Positions 25,888 through 34,896 of a stretch of DNA of 64,000 nt are shown here, piece after piece. The notes below the pieces were generated by a model that was not told the origin of the DNA, did no database searches, and was given only the letters and a program-made list of their open reading frames with translations. The stretch comes from Candidatus Methylomirabilota bacterium (GTDB lineage: Bacteria; Methylomirabilota; Methylomirabilia; Rokubacteriales; DASRDR01), in NCBI GenBank assembly GCA_036005065.1, contig DASYQW010000348.1:1-64000 (forward strand), given 5' to 3'. The translations under genes were made by a program, and so were the position numbers. How positions within the stretch are numbered: position 1 is the first letter of the stretch; the number at the start of each line of letters is the position of its first letter.

Positions 25888-26217
25888 GTGTTCAGAACGG
25901 TACGGAACCAGCGCGGTGTGACGCTGGTCGAGCTGATGGTCGTGGTGGCGATCATCGCCATCATCGCGGCCATCGCCATCACGCTCTACCAGGACGTCCA
26001 GAAGAAGGCGAAGCTGGCCGCCGACCAGGGCGTCATCGCCGCCATGCGCTCGGCCATCGCGATCTATTACGGCCAGCACAACGGGAACTTCCCGGGGGCG
26101 CCCGGGAACTACGTGACGCCGAGTCCGCCGGCTTTCCAGTGCGTAGGCTTCGGCTACACGTACGACAGCGCGACCGGTTTGATTACCGTGTCGGGCAACC
26201 TGGCGTCAGGCTGCTAG
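25888..26217 (+). CDS. pilA: Type IV major pilin, copy 2
   Basis: 109 residues from GTG 25888 (GGCGAGGAGG ribosome-binding site upstream). Leader MFRTVRNQRG, then the same hydrophobic N-terminus as copy 1, VTLVELMVVVAIIAIIAA. The mature region is nearly identical to copy 1, with K/N, V/A, A/V and V/I exchanges near the C-terminus. This is a recent tandem duplication. No separate sigma54 site was found in the 185-base gap, so it is probably read through from the copy 1 promoter. Confidence 0.92.
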   Translation: MFRTVRNQRGVTLVELMVVVAIIAIIAAIAITLYQDVQKKAKLAADQGVIAAMRSAIAIYYGQHNGNFPGAPGNYVTPSPPAFQCVGFGYTYDSATGLITVSGNLASGC

Positions 26218-26300
26218 GTGAATCACGAGGCGATCCTCCGGCGCGCCTGTACGGGCGCCGGGGGCTCCTCATGCGCGGGTCGGGTCGACGGGAGGTCACA

Positions 26301-26636
26301 GTGGGCGCGGGCGTCAGAGATCAGCGCGGGATCACGTTGGTGGAGCTGATGGTCGTGGTCGCGATCATCGCCATCATCGCGGCCATCGCCATCACGATGT
26401 ACCAGAACGCGGTGGCGAAATCCCGGTACGCTGCGGATCAAGGGCTCCTGGGCGCCATGCGGTCGGCGATCGCCATCTACTATGGCCAGCACAACGGGAA
26501 CTTTCCGGGAGCCCCCGGGGCCTACGTCAACCCGAGTCCCCCGATCTTCCAGTGCACGGCCCTGACCTATTCCTACGATTCCGCTACGGGTGCGCTGTTG
26601 GTGACCTCGGGTAACACCGTGGCCGACTGTCCGTAG
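26301..26636 (+). CDS. Type IV pilin-like protein, copy 3 (diverged)
   Basis: 111 residues from GTG 26301, chosen because GGGAGG lies 5 bases upstream and it gives a 10-residue leader ending QRG, exactly as in copies 1 and 2. An ATG at 26271 would give a longer leader. The mature protein starts ITLVELMVVVAIIAIIAAIA and keeps GQHNGNFPGAPG, but the middle (YQNAVAKSRYAADQGLLGAM) and the end (TSGNTVADCP) differ. It could be a minor or alternative pilin. Confidence 0.9.
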   Translation: MGAGVRDQRGITLVELMVVVAIIAIIAAIAITMYQNAVAKSRYAADQGLLGAMRSAIAIYYGQHNGNFPGAPGAYVNPSPPIFQCTALTYSYDSATGALLVTSGNTVADCP

Positions 26637-26653
26637 CGGCTGGAGTCTTCGCG

Positions 26654-27619
26654 ATGTCGCAGGTCGGGATGCCAAGGATCACGCCGGGAGTCGAGCTGTC
26701 GATCGTCATCCCCGTGCTCGACGAGGCGCCGAGCCTTCCTCTGCTCTATCGGGAGCTCACGGACGTCCTGGAGGGCATGCGGCGGTCCTACGAGCTGATC
26801 TTCGTCGACGACGGCAGCCGGGACGAGTCCTTCCCCATCCTCGAGAAGCTCTACCGGCAGGACGACCGCGTCCGGGTGTTCCAGCTCCGGCGGAACTTCG
26901 GGAAGGCGGCGGCCCTCTCGGTCGGCTTCGCGCACGCTCGCGGCGAGGTCATCGCCACGCTGGACGCCGACCTCCAGGACGATCCGGCCGAGCTGCCGCG
27001 GCTCCTGTCCGCGCTGGAAGAGGGGCGCGACCTCGTCTCCGGCTGGAAGCTACGGCGGCAGGACCCCGCCTCGAAGCGCTGGCCGTCCCGGCTGTTCAAC
27101 GCGGTGACCGGCCGGTTGACCGGGCTCCGGCTCCACGACTTCAACTCCGGCTTCAAGGTCTATCGGCGCGCGGTCGTGGAGGAGCTGCGGCTCTACGGCG
27201 AGCTCCATCGTTTCATCCCGGTGCTCGCGGCTCGGCGGGGCTTCGTGGTCGGCGAGGTGCCGGTCAATCATCGCTCGCGGCGGTTCGGCACCTCGAAGTA
27301 CGGGGCGGCCCGGTTCGTCCGGGGCTGCCTGGACCTCCTGACCGTGCTCTTCCTGACCCGCTACACGCGGCGGCCGCTCCACCTGTTCGGGGGGCTCGGA
27401 CTTCTGAGCCTCGGCGTCGGCCTGGTGGCGAACCTCTACCTGAGCGCGCTGTGGGTGGCCGGGGTCCGCCCGATCGGGAATCGTCCGCTCCTGGCCTTCG
27501 GTGTCCTCGCCATCCTGGTCGGGATCCAGTTCCTGTCGCTGGGGCTCCTGAGCGAGCTCGTCCTGAGCTTTCAGGCCCGCAGCAGCGAAGACGTCTCCAT
27601 TCGCTCCCGGCTCGGCTGA
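26654..27619 (+). CDS. GT2 family glycosyltransferase (polyprenyl-phosphate sugar synthase-like)
   Basis: 321 residues. Catalytic GT-A domain: ELSIVIPVLDEAPSLPLLYR, FVDDGSRDESF, TLDADLQDDP (DxD-type) and the later HRSRRFGTSKYG. Two C-terminal membrane helices (about 240-265 and 275-305) place it with the GtrB/ArnC/DPM-like group, which makes undecaprenyl-phosphate-linked sugars. These are donors for GT-C enzymes such as those encoded next. It starts 17 bases after the third pilin gene, so it may be in the pilin transcript. Confidence 0.9.
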   Translation: MSQVGMPRITPGVELSIVIPVLDEAPSLPLLYRELTDVLEGMRRSYELIFVDDGSRDESFPILEKLYRQDDRVRVFQLRRNFGKAAALSVGFAHARGEVIATLDADLQDDPAELPRLLSALEEGRDLVSGWKLRRQDPASKRWPSRLFNAVTGRLTGLRLHDFNSGFKVYRRAVVEELRLYGELHRFIPVLAARRGFVVGEVPVNHRSRRFGTSKYGAARFVRGCLDLLTVLFLTRYTRRPLHLFGGLGLLSLGVGLVANLYLSALWVAGVRPIGNRPLLAFGVLAILVGIQFLSLGLLSELVLSFQARSSEDVSIRSRLG

Positions 27620-27628
27620 GCCGGGCCG

Positions 27629-28228
27629 ATGCCCGCGGCATGCGCTCGCAGCGACAACGAGGCGAAGTACCGCTCGCGGAACCCGGTCGTCCGGCATCTG
27701 GTCGGCCGGTTCCTGACCGGCATCGGTCGGCTGGTGGCCGAACGCGCGCCGGCGCGCGTGCTGGAGGTGGGGTGCGGCGAAGGCGTCGTCATGCGGTATC
27801 TCCGGGACGGCCGTCCGGACCTGCGGATCGACGGGGTCGAGCTGGACCCCGAGGCGGCCGGGCGGGCGCGCGCCCGGAACCCGGGCAGCCTCGTGCTGCA
27901 GGGCGACCTCTATGCCCTCGGCGTGGCGAGTCGCGCCTACGACCTCGTGCTGTGCCTGGAGGTGCTGGAGCACCTGCAGGACCCCGCGCGGGCGCTCCTG
28001 GAGATCCGACGCGTCGCGCGGCGTCACCTGATCCTGAGCGTGCCGCATGAGCCGTTCTTCCGACTCGGCAACGTTCTCCGTGGAAAGAACCTCGTCCGAC
28101 TCGGCGACCCGAGCGACCACGTCCAGCACTGGGGCAAACGGGAATTCGAGGCCTTCTGCCGCCGACACCTCCACGTCGACCGAACGATCCTCGCCTTCCC
28201 CTGGCTCATCGTCGCGGCCTCCGTCTGA
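27629..28228 (+). CDS. Class I SAM-dependent methyltransferase
   Basis: 199 residues. Rossmann-like fold with motif I VLEVGCGEG, an acidic residue ending strand 2 (VELDPEAA), motif post-I around LQGDLYAL and the methyltransferase-11 pattern LVLCLEVLEHLQDP. The substrate cannot be told; with neighbouring glycosyltransferases it could methylate a sugar or a lipid-linked intermediate. Its 3' end overlaps the start region of the next gene. Confidence 0.87.
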   Translation: MPAACARSDNEAKYRSRNPVVRHLVGRFLTGIGRLVAERAPARVLEVGCGEGVVMRYLRDGRPDLRIDGVELDPEAAGRARARNPGSLVLQGDLYALGVASRAYDLVLCLEVLEHLQDPARALLEIRRVARRHLILSVPHEPFFRLGNVLRGKNLVRLGDPSDHVQHWGKREFEAFCRRHLHVDRTILAFPWLIVAASV

Positions 28229-29894
28229 TCGGCGGGTCCGGCCGGCGCTGATCCTCGTCCTCGCCCTGGCGGCGGCGGTCCGCGTGGGGGGCCTGTCCTA
28301 CGGCCTCCCCTACTTCGTCCACCCGGACGAGAGCCTCCTGGTCCCGATCGCGATGGGGGTGCTGGCCGGCGACCCCAACCCGCACTTCTTCAACTGGCCG
28401 AGCCTCTACATGTACGTGCTGGCCGGGGTGTTCGCGGCCTACGGGCTGGTCCTCCGGCTGACCGAGGGCGTCTCCGTGGTGGCCGCGTTCGTGCGAGACC
28501 CCGTCCCCTTCTACCTGCTCGGTCGGGTCGTGACGGCGACCCTGGGTACCCTGACCGTGGGGTTGTGCTATCGGCTCGGCGCGCGGCTGTACGGCCCGGG
28601 GGTCGGGATCGCGGCGGGCCTCTTCCTGGCCGTCAATCTCCAGCACGTGGTGGACTCCCACTTCGCCACCGCGGATGTGCCGGTGACGTGCCTCGTGCTG
28701 GCCGCGATGCTGGCGACGGTCGGGTACTGGGAGCGGGGGCGGCTCTCGACCGCGTTCCTGGCGGGGGTCCTCGGCGGGCTGGCGGCCTCGGCCAAGTACA
28801 ACGGGGCCCTGGTGGGAGCGGCCTTCCTGGTGGCCCACGCCCTCCGGTGGCGGACGAGCGGGGCGTCCTGGCCCGGCCTGATCACCGGACGGGTGCTCCC
28901 GGTGTGGCTCGGAGGCGCCGTCGTCGGTTTCCTCGTGGGGACGCCGTTCGCGGCGCTGGCGCCCGGAGAGTTCCTGCGCGGCCTCTTCGGCGAGGTCCGC
29001 GCCATCGGCACGGTGCAGTTCGGCAACGAGGGCGACCTGCCCGGCCTGGCCTTCCACCTCTTCCACTCGTTGCCCCAGGCGATGGGGGCGGCATCGCTCC
29101 TCTGCGCCGGGGCCGGGTTGGCCGTGGCGCTCTGGCGCCGGGGCCCGGCGGATCTGATCCTGCTCGCTTTTCCGCTGCCCTATCTCGGCATCATCGCGAC
29201 CTGGGACTCCCGGTTCGAGCGCTACACGGTTCCGTTGCTTCCCCTCGTGAGCATCCTGGCCGCGGTGGGTGTGGCCACGGTGGCCTCCCGGGTCGGGCGT
29301 CGGCGCGGCCTGGTCTTCGCCACCCTCGCCGTTCTGGTGGCGGCGCCGGCGGCGGCTCGCGTGCTCTATTTCGAGATCCTGTTGGCCCGCCCGGACAGTC
29401 GGGAAGTCGCCGGCCAGTGGATGGAGAGGAGCCTCCCGGCCAGCAGCCGCGTCGCCATGGAGCCCTACTCGCCCCCGGTGTCCTGGACAGACGCGGCCGG
29501 CCGCGTGCAGCGGGTGACCAGCCCGCCCCTGGGGAGCCCACCCACCGGGCTCGCGCCGAAGCTGCCGCGGCCGCGTCCCGCGCCATGGGTGTCGGGGTTG
29601 CGCATCGCGCCCCTGGTCGAGTACGACTTCGAGGCCCTGCGGGCTCGCGGAATGACGTACGTCGTCCTCTCGAGCTTCATGTACAAGCGCCACACGGGCG
29701 CCTGCGCGTCGTTCCCGGCGGCCTGCCGCTTCTATCGTGATCTCGATGCGCGAGCGACGCTCGTCTACGCGATCGAGCCGATCCCGGAGGACCGGCGGCT
29801 GTGGATGGGCGACATCTACGCGCCGGTCAGCGACGTCTTCGCCCGGACGCGGCCGGGGCCCATCATCAAGATCTACCGCCTGCCGGGAGCTTGA
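28080..29894 (+). CDS. GT39-like (GT-C) membrane glycosyltransferase
   Basis: About 560-600 residues. The first membrane helix (LILVLALAAAVRVGGLSYGL) leads into YFVHPDESLLVPIAMGVLAG, the acidic GT-C loop, and about 10 more helices; a soluble C-terminal part follows (from about residue 390). It likely transfers a sugar from a polyprenyl phosphate in the periplasm. The start is unclear: family similarity begins near base 28229, yet no ATG/GTG/TTG lies just upstream. In-frame starts are GTG 28080 and ATG 28047, both inside the methyltransferase gene and giving a Ser/Thr-rich leader; GTG 28284 would cut helix 1. A non-standard start or a sequencing frameshift is possible. Confidence 0.78.
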   Translation: MERTSSDSATRATTSSTGANGNSRPSAADTSTSTERSSPSPGSSSRPPSDRRVRPALILVLALAAAVRVGGLSYGLPYFVHPDESLLVPIAMGVLAGDPNPHFFNWPSLYMYVLAGVFAAYGLVLRLTEGVSVVAAFVRDPVPFYLLGRVVTATLGTLTVGLCYRLGARLYGPGVGIAAGLFLAVNLQHVVDSHFATADVPVTCLVLAAMLATVGYWERGRLSTAFLAGVLGGLAASAKYNGALVGAAFLVAHALRWRTSGASWPGLITGRVLPVWLGGAVVGFLVGTPFAALAPGEFLRGLFGEVRAIGTVQFGNEGDLPGLAFHLFHSLPQAMGAASLLCAGAGLAVALWRRGPADLILLAFPLPYLGIIATWDSRFERYTVPLLPLVSILAAVGVATVASRVGRRRGLVFATLAVLVAAPAAARVLYFEILLARPDSREVAGQWMERSLPASSRVAMEPYSPPVSWTDAAGRVQRVTSPPLGSPPTGLAPKLPRPRPAPWVSGLRIAPLVEYDFEALRARGMTYVVLSSFMYKRHTGACASFPAACRFYRDLDARATLVYAIEPIPEDRRLWMGDIYAPVSDVFARTRPGPIIKIYRLPGA

Positions 29895-29895
29895 C

Positions 29896-31371
29896 GTGCG
29901 CACCCCCGGGATGTGGACCCTCGGCGCCGCGCTCGCCGTCGGCCTCGCCACGCTGGTCCAGATCATGCCCATCACCGACACCGATCTCTGGTGGCTCCTC
30001 AAGGCGGGGGAGCACATGGTGGCGACGCGATCGCTGGTGGCCACCGATCCGTTCTCGTGGACGGCCCCCGGCGCCTTCTGGCTCAACCACGCGTGGGGGT
30101 TCGAGCTGCTCCTGTATGGGGTCTATGCGCTGGCGGGATTCTCCGGGCTGATCGCCCTCCAGGCGGGGTTCGCGCTCGCCACGTTCGCGGTCATGTGCTG
30201 GACCCTCCGCCGCGAAGCGGTCCCCTTCGCCTGGGCGTCGATCCTCATCGGGGTCGCCGCGCTGGCGACGCGGGGGTTCTGGTCCCCGCGTCCCCAGGTC
30301 GTCACCTATCTCGGCCTGGCCATCCTGTGGGCGATCGTGTGGGAATACCGGGAGGGCCGCCGCGACTGGCTCGCCTGGCTGCCCCTGCTGATGCTCGTCT
30401 GGGTCAATCTCCACGGCGGGTTCCTCATCGGGCTGGTGGTGCTCGGGCTGGCGACGGTCGGACTGGCGGTGGACCGGTTGTTCGATGCCGGAGACGAGGC
30501 GCTGGCCCGGCCCCGGCTCGGCCGGATGGCCACGGTGTGGCTGGGGTGCCTCGCCGCCACTTTCGTGAATCCCTTCCACGTGCACGCGCTCGTCTTCCCG
30601 TTCCTGGTGGCCGCCGACCATACCGCGAAAGAGATGATCATCGAGTGGTTCTCGCCGGCGTTCCAGTACCCCCAGCTCCGGCTCTTCGAGGGCCTGCTGC
30701 TCTTCTTCCTCGCGGCCCAGCCGGCCGCCCGCCGCCGGCCGCGCCTCGTCGATGTCGGCACGCTCGTCGTGTTCGTCTATCTCACCCTCGACGCCACCCG
30801 GAACATCCCGCTCTTCGTCATCGTGCTCACGCCGCTCGCCGGCCGGCTCGGCCTGGAGGCCTGGACCCGCCTCCTGCCGGCCATCACGGGTCTCGACGCG
30901 GAGCGGCGCCGGCGGGCCTGGGCGGCCGTCGGGCTCGGCCTCCTGGTCCTCCTGGTCGGCGTGCGGGATCTCGGGCGGGTGCCGCTCCGGTCGCTCAGGC
31001 CCGAATGGGGCGTGGCGGACGTCTTTCCCGCCGGGGCGGCGGACTTCCTCCTCGCCCACCGGTTGCCCGGCCGCGTCTACAACGACTACGGGTGGGGCGG
31101 ATACCTGACCTGGCGCCTGTTCCCGCACTATCGGATGTTCATCGACGGCCGCGTCGCCGTGTTCCCCCCGGACATCCGGGAGGACTTCATCACGATCAAC
31201 AACGCGCGGCCGGGATGGCGGGAAGCGCTGGAGCGCCGGGACATCGGGATCATGCTGGTTCGGCGCGGGACCGCGCTGGCCTCGCTCATGCGCGAGGCCC
31301 CGGGCTGGACCGTCGCCTACGAGGATCGGCACATGGTGGTGTTCCAGCGGCCCCCGAGGCACTCCGCGTGA
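29896..31371 (+). CDS. Polytopic membrane protein, GT-C-like, paralogue of the next gene
   Basis: 491 residues with about 10 membrane helices. After helix 1 comes the conserved TDTDLWWLLKAGEHMVATRS, then DPFSWTAPGAFWLNHAWGFE. The next protein has matching blocks (FDFWWYLKSGEYILQTRSIP and DPFSFTAQGRPWINHMWLTQ), so the two are tandem paralogues. The C-terminal soluble segment carries YNDYGWGGYLTWRL and MFIDGRVAVF. GT-C-type glycosyltransferase activity is the best guess from topology, but catalytic residues are not certain. GTG start 2 bases after the preceding stop. Confidence 0.8.
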   Translation: MRTPGMWTLGAALAVGLATLVQIMPITDTDLWWLLKAGEHMVATRSLVATDPFSWTAPGAFWLNHAWGFELLLYGVYALAGFSGLIALQAGFALATFAVMCWTLRREAVPFAWASILIGVAALATRGFWSPRPQVVTYLGLAILWAIVWEYREGRRDWLAWLPLLMLVWVNLHGGFLIGLVVLGLATVGLAVDRLFDAGDEALARPRLGRMATVWLGCLAATFVNPFHVHALVFPFLVAADHTAKEMIIEWFSPAFQYPQLRLFEGLLLFFLAAQPAARRRPRLVDVGTLVVFVYLTLDATRNIPLFVIVLTPLAGRLGLEAWTRLLPAITGLDAERRRRAWAAVGLGLLVLLVGVRDLGRVPLRSLRPEWGVADVFPAGAADFLLAHRLPGRVYNDYGWGGYLTWRLFPHYRMFIDGRVAVFPPDIREDFITINNARPGWREALERRDIGIMLVRRGTALASLMREAPGWTVAYEDRHMVVFQRPPRHSA

Positions 31372-31542
31372 GTCCCCGGGCCGATACCCGTCGCCCCGGG
31401 TCGTCCTCGGTCGTCGGCGGGCCTCAACGTATGCGGCATACGCCTCGGCCCGTCTCCTCCCTGCGTCCTACCGGGGCTCGGGTCTCGCCCCGGGGGCTGC
31501 GATGCGCGACTCGCGGCGCGAACAACAGGCACTCCGCGTGAG
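31357..31542 (+). repeat. Family 2 element: stop-codon-duplicating direct repeats around a long palindrome
   Basis: An exact 16-bp direct repeat AGGCACTCCGCGTGAG (31357-31372 and 31527-31542) contains the TGA of the upstream gene. Between the repeats lies GGCGGGCC-TCAA-CGTATGC-G-GCATACG-CCTC-GGCCCGTC (31416-31454). The core CCTCAACGTATGCGGCATACG recurs at 60597-60617. Confidence 0.8.
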
Positions 31543-31551
31543 CTTCCGGGC

Positions 31552-33426
31552 GTGGCCGTGCTAGCGGGGACGGCGTCGAGCCTGCGCGCGGAACCCGGGC
31601 GTGGCGGGAGGCTCCCGCGCGCGGTCGCCTGGCTCCTCTACGGCCTGACCCTGGGTGTCGTCTTCCTGGTCGCGCTCTCCTCGCTGACGCGCTTCGACTT
31701 CTGGTGGTACCTGAAGTCCGGCGAGTACATCCTCCAGACCCGGAGCATCCCGGGCGGCGACCCCTTCTCGTTCACCGCCCAGGGGCGTCCCTGGATCAAC
31801 CACATGTGGCTGACCCAGGTGATCCTCTACTGGCTCTACGAGAGCGTGGGGCGCATCCCGATCATCATCGGCAAGAGCCTCCTGGTGGCGGCCACCTTCG
31901 GCATCGTGCTGGCGACGTGCCTGCGCCGCGGCGCCCACCCCGTACTCGCGGTGCTGCTGGTCACCCTGGCGGCCCTGGCCGGGAAGGGATACTGGCACGT
32001 CCGGCCTCAGATCATCACCTATCTCCTGATGGCCAGCTATCTCTACCTCTTGCGGGAAGGCTGGGAAGGCCGACTCCGCACGCTGATCTGGCTCCCGCTC
32101 CTCATGGTGGCCTGGGCGAACCTCCACGCGGGGTTCGTCACCGGCCTCGGGCTCCTGGGGGTCATCACGGTCGGAGCGGTGCTCGAGCGGCTCCTCGCCC
32201 CCGAGCGCCCCGACTGGCGCCCGGTGGGCGTCCTGGTGCTCGTCTCCGCCGTCACGGCGGTCGCCACCCTGTTGAACCCGTTCGGGCTCCGGGCGGTCCT
32301 CTTCCCCTTCGAGGTGGTGTCGACCCGGGAGTTCATGCGGACCACGATCGAGTGGTTCTCGCCGAACTTCCACGATCCCCAGTACCGGCCGTTCGAGGCG
32401 ATGATCCTCCTCTCGTTCGCCTCGCTGGGGCTCGGGAGCGCCCGCCTGCGGGTCACCGATGTCCTCCTGGTGCTGACCTTCACCCATCTCGGCGTGTCGT
32501 CCATCCGCCACATCCCGCTGTACGCGGTGGCGGTGACTCCGGCCCTGGCCGACGCTCTCCACGGCGCCGTCGAGCGCGTGTGGTCCTGGCGGGGCGCGTG
32601 GCTGCGCGGTCTCGTCCAGGCCGGGGAGGCGCGGCTCCCCTCGATCTGGCCCCTGTTGCGCGCGCCCCTCGCCCACGCGGCCGCGGCCGGGGTCATACTG
32701 GTGGCCCTGCTCGCCGGGTACGGCGCCCTGGCCCGCGAGCCCTGGACGAGCCCCTTCGTCCAGGACCTGAACGAGTTCGCGTACCCGAAGCGGACCGTGG
32801 AGTTCATGAAGCGCGAGCACGTGCCGGCGCCGCTCTTCAACGTCTACGTGTGGGGGGGATACGAGCTCTGGCGGCTCTATCCCGACTATCAGGTATTCTT
32901 CGACGGCCGCACTCACGTCTACGGCGAACGGATCGTGGAGGACTACCTGGAGGTCGCCTCGCTCAAGCCCGGCTGGAGGGCCGTGCTGGACCGCTGGAAG
33001 ATCCAGTCGGTCCTCACCCATCCGGGCTACGCGCTGAGCGAGGCGCTCTATGCCAGCCCCGAGTGGCGGCTCGTCTTCGTCGATCGGGAGGCGCTCCTGT
33101 TCGTCCGGAACGTCCCGACGCACCAGGCCTTGTTCGATCGGATCGGGCCGGTGGACCGCCCGGCGTCGACGGCGCTGATCCGCCCCGCCCTCGACTCGGC
33201 CTTGCAGGCGGCGGAGCGGGGCGACGACGACGGCGCGATCCGGCGCTTCCGGGACGTCCTTTCCCTGGATCCGGAGAACCCGGTGGCGCTCTACAGCCTC
33301 GGTCTCCTGCTCGACCGTCGGGGAGATCGGCCCGGGGCCGAGCGCCTGTGGCAGGAGCTCCAGCGCTCGTCGGCGGGCACCGAGCTGGCGGCCAAGGCCG
33401 CCCGCGAGCTCGCCCGTCGCCCGTGA
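31552..33426 (+). CDS. Polytopic GT-C-like membrane protein with C-terminal TPR
   Basis: 624 residues, GTG start (31552; another GTG at 31558). Paralogous to the preceding gene through about residue 510: the FWWYLKSGEY block, NHMWLTQ, TIEWFSPNFHDPQYRPFEA and NVYVWGGYELWRLYP. About 10-11 membrane helices. An extra C-terminal segment (about 540-620, DGAIRRFRDVLSLDPENPVA) contains one or two TPR-like repeats not present in the paralogue. Function is likely transfer of lipid-linked sugars; substrate unknown. The gene is separated from its paralogue by the family 2 element. Confidence 0.82.
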   Translation: MAVLAGTASSLRAEPGRGGRLPRAVAWLLYGLTLGVVFLVALSSLTRFDFWWYLKSGEYILQTRSIPGGDPFSFTAQGRPWINHMWLTQVILYWLYESVGRIPIIIGKSLLVAATFGIVLATCLRRGAHPVLAVLLVTLAALAGKGYWHVRPQIITYLLMASYLYLLREGWEGRLRTLIWLPLLMVAWANLHAGFVTGLGLLGVITVGAVLERLLAPERPDWRPVGVLVLVSAVTAVATLLNPFGLRAVLFPFEVVSTREFMRTTIEWFSPNFHDPQYRPFEAMILLSFASLGLGSARLRVTDVLLVLTFTHLGVSSIRHIPLYAVAVTPALADALHGAVERVWSWRGAWLRGLVQAGEARLPSIWPLLRAPLAHAAAAGVILVALLAGYGALAREPWTSPFVQDLNEFAYPKRTVEFMKREHVPAPLFNVYVWGGYELWRLYPDYQVFFDGRTHVYGERIVEDYLEVASLKPGWRAVLDRWKIQSVLTHPGYALSEALYASPEWRLVFVDREALLFVRNVPTHQALFDRIGPVDRPASTALIRPALDSALQAAERGDDDGAIRRFRDVLSLDPENPVALYSLGLLLDRRGDRPGAERLWQELQRSSAGTELAAKAARELARRP

Positions 33427-33447
33427 GCTGACCGGCGCCTGGCGGCC

Positions 33448-34758
33448 ATGCGGCCCAACCGGATCGGACTCTGGCTCTTCCTGGGGAGCCTGCTCCTCTA
33501 CAACGTCAACATGCGCGAGATCAGCTCGGCCGACACGATGGGCACCCGGCTCCTTCCGCTGGCTCTGATTCAGGAGCTTCGCCTCGACCTCGACAGCTTC
33601 TTCCGCGATTACCCGGCCGGGCGCCCGCTGCCGTACTGGGTGCAGCACGTGCGCGGCCACTACCTCTCGAGCTACCCGATCCTTCCGGCCTTGATGGCGG
33701 CGCCCGTGTATCTCGTCCCGCTGAGCCTGTTCACCGGCGGCTCGCTCGCGCTGGTCAATGTCCTGGCCAAGCTGAGCGCGACGGTCTTCGCGGCGCTCTC
33801 GGTCCTCGTCGTCTATCTCGCGCTGCGGCAGCTGGCCCGCCCGCCGGTGGCGGCGGCCATCGCATTCGTGTACGCGGTCGGGACGTCGACCTGGTCGGTC
33901 TCCAGCCAGGGGCTGTGGGGGCACGGCCCGGCCCAGCTCTTCATGGCCGCCGGCCTGTACGGCGTGCTCCGCGCAGAGGCGGATCGGCGCGCCGCGATCT
34001 GGACCGGGATCGCCGCCGGCCTCATGGTGGCGAGCCGGCCGACCACCGGGCTTCCGGCCCTGGCCTTCATGGCGTACCTCGGGCACCGCGACTGGCGGCA
34101 GGGGGCCGTGAGCCTCCTCGGCTTTCTGGCCGTCACGGTGCCCGTGACGGCGCACAACCTCTGGTACTTCGGCTCGGTGCAAGGCGGCTACGCCCAGCTC
34201 CACGCCACCCACGCGCTCTTCCACGGCGTGGGCGGGGCCTGGACGCCGTCGGTCGGTGCCGGCCTGCTCGGAATCCTGGTCAGCCCGAGCCGGGGGCTCC
34301 TCGTCTATTCGCCGGTGCTCGCCTTTGCGCTGGCCGGGCTCATCCTGTCGCTCCGGGACGCGGGCCCGCGGCGGCCGTTCTTCGCGTACATGGCCGCCGC
34401 CACCGGAGGCAGCGTGGTGATGCTCGGCACCTTCGCCGTCTGGTGGGGCGGGCACTCGTTCGGCCCCCGGCTCCTCACCGACGTGCTGCCGCTGCTCGCC
34501 CTCTTCCTGGTGCCGGTGTGGCCGCGGCTCGAGACGTCCCGGCTCCTGACCGCCGCCTTTCTGCTCGCGTTCGTCCTGTCGATCGGCGTCCAGGTCGTCG
34601 GCGTCTTCTATTACCCCTCGCCCCGACGGGTCGACTGGAACTGGACCCCGCAGAACGTGGATTTCGCGCACGAGCGTCTGTGGGACTGGCAGGATACGCA
34701 GATCCTGAGGCTCCTGCGGAATGGCCCCCGCTCGCCGGGGTTCGAATCCGTGGGTTGA
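33448..34758 (+). CDS. Polytopic membrane protein, GT-C-like
   Basis: 436 residues, about 10 membrane helices. The N-terminal loop NVNMREISSADTMGTRLLPL, then PYWVQHVRGHYLSSYPILPAL, looks like the first periplasmic loop of GT-C proteins. A later loop GGHSFGPRLLTDVLPLL resembles the second conserved region of dolichyl-phosphate-mannose-dependent enzymes. The last 50 residues are soluble. It ends the glycosyltransferase cassette; 138 bases follow before the small gene upstream of pilD. Confidence 0.8.
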   Translation: MRPNRIGLWLFLGSLLLYNVNMREISSADTMGTRLLPLALIQELRLDLDSFFRDYPAGRPLPYWVQHVRGHYLSSYPILPALMAAPVYLVPLSLFTGGSLALVNVLAKLSATVFAALSVLVVYLALRQLARPPVAAAIAFVYAVGTSTWSVSSQGLWGHGPAQLFMAAGLYGVLRAEADRRAAIWTGIAAGLMVASRPTTGLPALAFMAYLGHRDWRQGAVSLLGFLAVTVPVTAHNLWYFGSVQGGYAQLHATHALFHGVGGAWTPSVGAGLLGILVSPSRGLLVYSPVLAFALAGLILSLRDAGPRRPFFAYMAAATGGSVVMLGTFAVWWGGHSFGPRLLTDVLPLLALFLVPVWPRLETSRLLTAAFLLAFVLSIGVQVVGVFYYPSPRRVDWNWTPQNVDFAHERLWDWQDTQILRLLRNGPRSPGFESVG

Positions 34759-34844
34759 CTCGAACCGTAGAGGGTGTCGGAAACCGAGCGGCGGGAGGGT
34801 CCACGTGGAGCCGAATTTGTCTCGCGGGCGAGCGCGGCTCGCTC

Positions 34845-34853
34845 TGTTAAAAT
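34845..34853 (+). promoter_or_regulatory. Extended -10 promoter (CTGTTAAAAT region)
   Basis: TG-T-TAAAAT (extended -10 form TGnTATAAT), 43 bases before the start of the small gene upstream of pilD. There is no -35 at normal spacing. A hairpin GCGAGC-GCG-GCTCGC (34829-34843) lies just upstream. Confidence 0.45.
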
Positions 34854-34896
34854 ATCGGGTCACATCCGTGTGTGAGGCGACCGGCAAGGCGGCCGC

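Noticed and set aside
31561-34887. Long minus-strand frame opposite the GT-C cassette
   Set aside because: Composition-driven shadow without signal peptide or motifs; the plus-strand proteins have clear membrane helices.
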